Origin: DATAAP01 sp041690495
Lineage (GTDB): Bacteria; Pseudomonadota; Alphaproteobacteria; CACIAM-22H2
NCBI GenBank assembly: GCA_041690495.1
Contig: JAWLHE010000003.1
Location: 372,001-436,000, forward strand
DNA: 64,000 nucleotides
Direction of reading: 5' to 3'
How positions within the stretch are numbered: position 1 is the stretch's first letter; each line of letters starts with the position of its first letter. Below the pieces are notes generated by a model. It saw nothing but the letters and a program-made list of their open reading frames with translations, was not told where the DNA came from and searched no databases. Position numbers and translations under genes: made by a program. Shown here in pieces: positions 62,547 through 64,000 of this stretch.

Positions 62547-63275
62547 CTATCGCGGATTGGTTAAGACTGCGTGTTCGGGGCCCGGCTCGTCACCCGGCAC
62601 GACGATCCGGTACTCGGGCATGTTCCTCATACGCACGCAGACGCTCACGAAGGGGCGAACGCTCGACAGCGAGAACTGCGCGCGGCCGGCGCGCAGGACG
62701 AACAGGCTGCCCACGCGGACAGCCCCCAGCTTGGCATGCGAGTTCAGGGAAACGGCGTTGAAGGCGGAGATGCGGCTGACGGTCCAGCGGTAGCCGCGCT
62801 CGCGCAGATATGCATAGGCGCTGTCCCACAGCCGTGCGAAGGCGAAGCCGATCCGATATTTCGGGTCTATCCACAGGTCGAAGTCCCAGGCGGCGCGGTC
62901 GCTCGGGCGGGGCATGAAGACCGAAGCAACCTCGTCTTCGACATAGCGGTCGAAACACAGCCAGAGGCAGCCGATCACAGTCTCGCCGCGGAAGGCGCCG
63001 AAGCAGATCGCGTCATGGCGATACCGCGCCGCGACGACGCGCTCTTCGACCGGGAGCGCCTGCAAGGCAGGATCGTGCTCGACAAGCTGCCGGACCGCGA
63101 TCGTGGCACCCCGCCCCGGGGCAAGGAGCGCGGCATCGGGCACCGGCTGCGCAACGAAGTAGTAACGGTAGATACTCAACGCCGGCGCGAAGCGGCGAAA
63201 CCCCCTGTCGAGCCCATAGAGAAACGCATTAATCCACCCCAGCTCGCGGACGTTAGCCTTAATTTTTGAAATCAT
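62547..63275 (-). CDS. GNAT-family N-acetyltransferase
   Basis: 242 residues. The N-terminal ~60 are not typical of GNAT (ISKIKANVRELGWINAFLYG, a possible amphipathic helix). The core has YRHDAICFGAFRGETVIG, WDFDLWIDPKYRIGFAFARL and SRISAFNAVSLNSHAKLGAVRVGS cut into GNAT strands. Leftward, upstream of the CelD-like gene. Probably modifies a sugar or amine in the exopolysaccharide pathway; substrate unknown. Confidence 0.82.
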   Translation of the reverse strand: MISKIKANVRELGWINAFLYGLDRGFRRFAPALSIYRYYFVAQPVPDAALLAPGRGATIAVRQLVEHDPALQALPVEERVVAARYRHDAICFGAFRGETVIGCLWLCFDRYVEDEVASVFMPRPSDRAAWDFDLWIDPKYRIGFAFARLWDSAYAYLRERGYRWTVSRISAFNAVSLNSHAKLGAVRVGSLFVLRAGRAQFSLSSVRPFVSVCVRMRNMPEYRIVVPGDEPGPEHAVLTNPR

Positions 63276-63511
63276 AAGATTCCTGCGTCCGTGACGATCC
63301 GTAATGGACCGGCCGCATCAATACGGCCGAACATCGGGGAGGTCTAGCGACAAACAACCCCGACACATATTCGATTTGATGATATTGCAACGCGCCGTGT
63401 AAGATACTGCAACTGTGGATATCCACCGCTCGATGCGCCGTCAACCGCGAGAAGGGCACGACGCAGAGTCGGCCGGCGCGCCAGTCAGGAGTATTCTGTA
63501 GAGGCTTCCGC

Positions 63512-64000
63512 ATGATGAGATTCGTGTCATTGGCGCTTTTCGCAGCGTTGTTCCTGCCGACATCCGCCGATGCAAGACCCGTTCTCGACAAACCGATGTA
63601 CGACCCTGTCTCGAAGAGCTATTTCGAGCTGCACAAGGTGACCCGGGACGAGGACCGGCGTGCTGTGGAAATACCGGAACTGCCGTTCGACCAGGCGGAG
63701 CGGTTCGCCCGCCAACGTACGTTCAAGGGCGTCAGGGGCCGGCTGGCCGTCGTAAAGAGCAATGAAACGCATCTTTTCCTGATGCAGAACTTCCAGCCCG
63801 ATCTCCCCGTGTGGATCGGCCTGCGCTACTATTGCAAGCTGCGAGAGCTCCGCTGGGTCAGCGGCGAAAAAGTGACGCGCAAGAGCTTCCAGGCCTGGGA
63901 CCCGAACTGGGACCAGTCCGGCAATGCCGGCTGCATAAAGGGTCGTGGCCAGGCAGACTGGATGTCGGTGTGCTACTCGCCCGTCCAGGACGGCTTCCGG
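63512..64000 (+). CDS. Secreted C-type-lectin-like protein, truncated by the window edge
   Basis: 163 codons are open to the right edge with no stop. The ATG pair at 63512/63515 leads into a signal peptide (FVSLALFAALFLPTSADA) cleaved near residue 21. Further on, HLFLMQNFQPDLPVWIGLRY contains the WIGL motif of C-type lectin-like domains. RWVSGE, WDPNWDQSGNAGC and the following Cys/Trp pattern support that fold. It could bind the exported polysaccharide or a host/matrix glycan. The C-terminus, where a PEP-CTERM signal would sit if present, is outside the window. Confidence 0.72.
   Translation, partial: MMRFVSLALFAALFLPTSADARPVLDKPMYDPVSKSYFELHKVTRDEDRRAVEIPELPFDQAERFARQRTFKGVRGRLAVVKSNETHLFLMQNFQPDLPVWIGLRYYCKLRELRWVSGEKVTRKSFQAWDPNWDQSGNAGCIKGRGQADWMSVCYSPVQDGFR

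Overview
The window is GC-rich, densely packed bacterial chromosome. It shows no phage, IS element or CRISPR array. Lipid A genes (msbA, waaA, lpxK, lpxL-type acyltransferase) make it Gram-negative. A NepR-like small protein, a CtrA-type TTAA-N7-TTAAC site and an apparently leaderless leucine leader peptide in front of leuA point to an alphaproteobacterium. A Rhodospirillales-like organism would fit, but that is inference.

Layout. 1-5.8 kb: a catabolic/uptake locus with two ABC permeases (one cut by the window edge), a NitT/TauT-type binding protein, a GntR/FCD regulator, a divergent cupin protein and a GMC oxidoreductase. 5.9-13.1 kb: an adenylate cyclase, leuA with an upstream attenuator-like leader, a mercuric-reductase-like flavoprotein, endonuclease III, a phosphoesterase, a DUF2934 protein and a UdgX-type uracil-DNA glycosylase. 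13.2-19 kb: an overlapping lipid A operon (msbA, DUF374 acyltransferase, waaA, lpxK, lpxL-like). 19-24.7 kb: a NepR-like protein, a nucleotidyltransferase, a hydrolase, an M23 peptidase and xseA, all leftward, with purD divergent from xseA. 25-36 kb: an MBL-fold hydrolase, a GNAT enzyme, a complete TRAP transporter, a DUF442-type phosphatase, an AI-2E-family membrane protein, a PAS hybrid histidine kinase, RidA plus an atypical SDR, and a LysR regulator. 36-41.8 kb: an unrecognised protein behind a structured leader, tadA, a C26 peptidase, an SDR, a site-2 protease with CBS domains, an RluB-type pseudouridine synthase and rsmD.

From 41.8 kb to the right edge lies an exopolysaccharide locus of the exosortase A/PEP-CTERM-associated type. 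It holds two family-2 glycosyltransferases, an exosortase-associated acyltransferase, three family-4 glycosyltransferases, UDP-GlcNAc 2-epimerase, a YdcF protein, a kelch-like and a beta-helix exported protein, a PLP decarboxylase, an AMP-forming ligase with its carrier protein, an asparagine-synthetase-like ligase with a degenerate glutaminase domain, a CelD-like acyltransferase, a second GNAT enzyme and a secreted C-type-lectin-like protein cut by the right edge. No exosortase is visible, so the locus probably continues beyond the window.

Most notable: (1) a leuA leader with a short Leu-rich peptide, a promoter placing its AUG at or near the transcript 5' end, and two mutually exclusive hairpins; (2) the decarboxylase/ligase/carrier/amide-ligase set whose asparagine-synthetase homologue has lost its glutaminase residues; (3) a tRNA-like sequence with one bulged base in its T-stem, 9 bp after a reading frame; (4) an SDR with no catalytic tyrosine.
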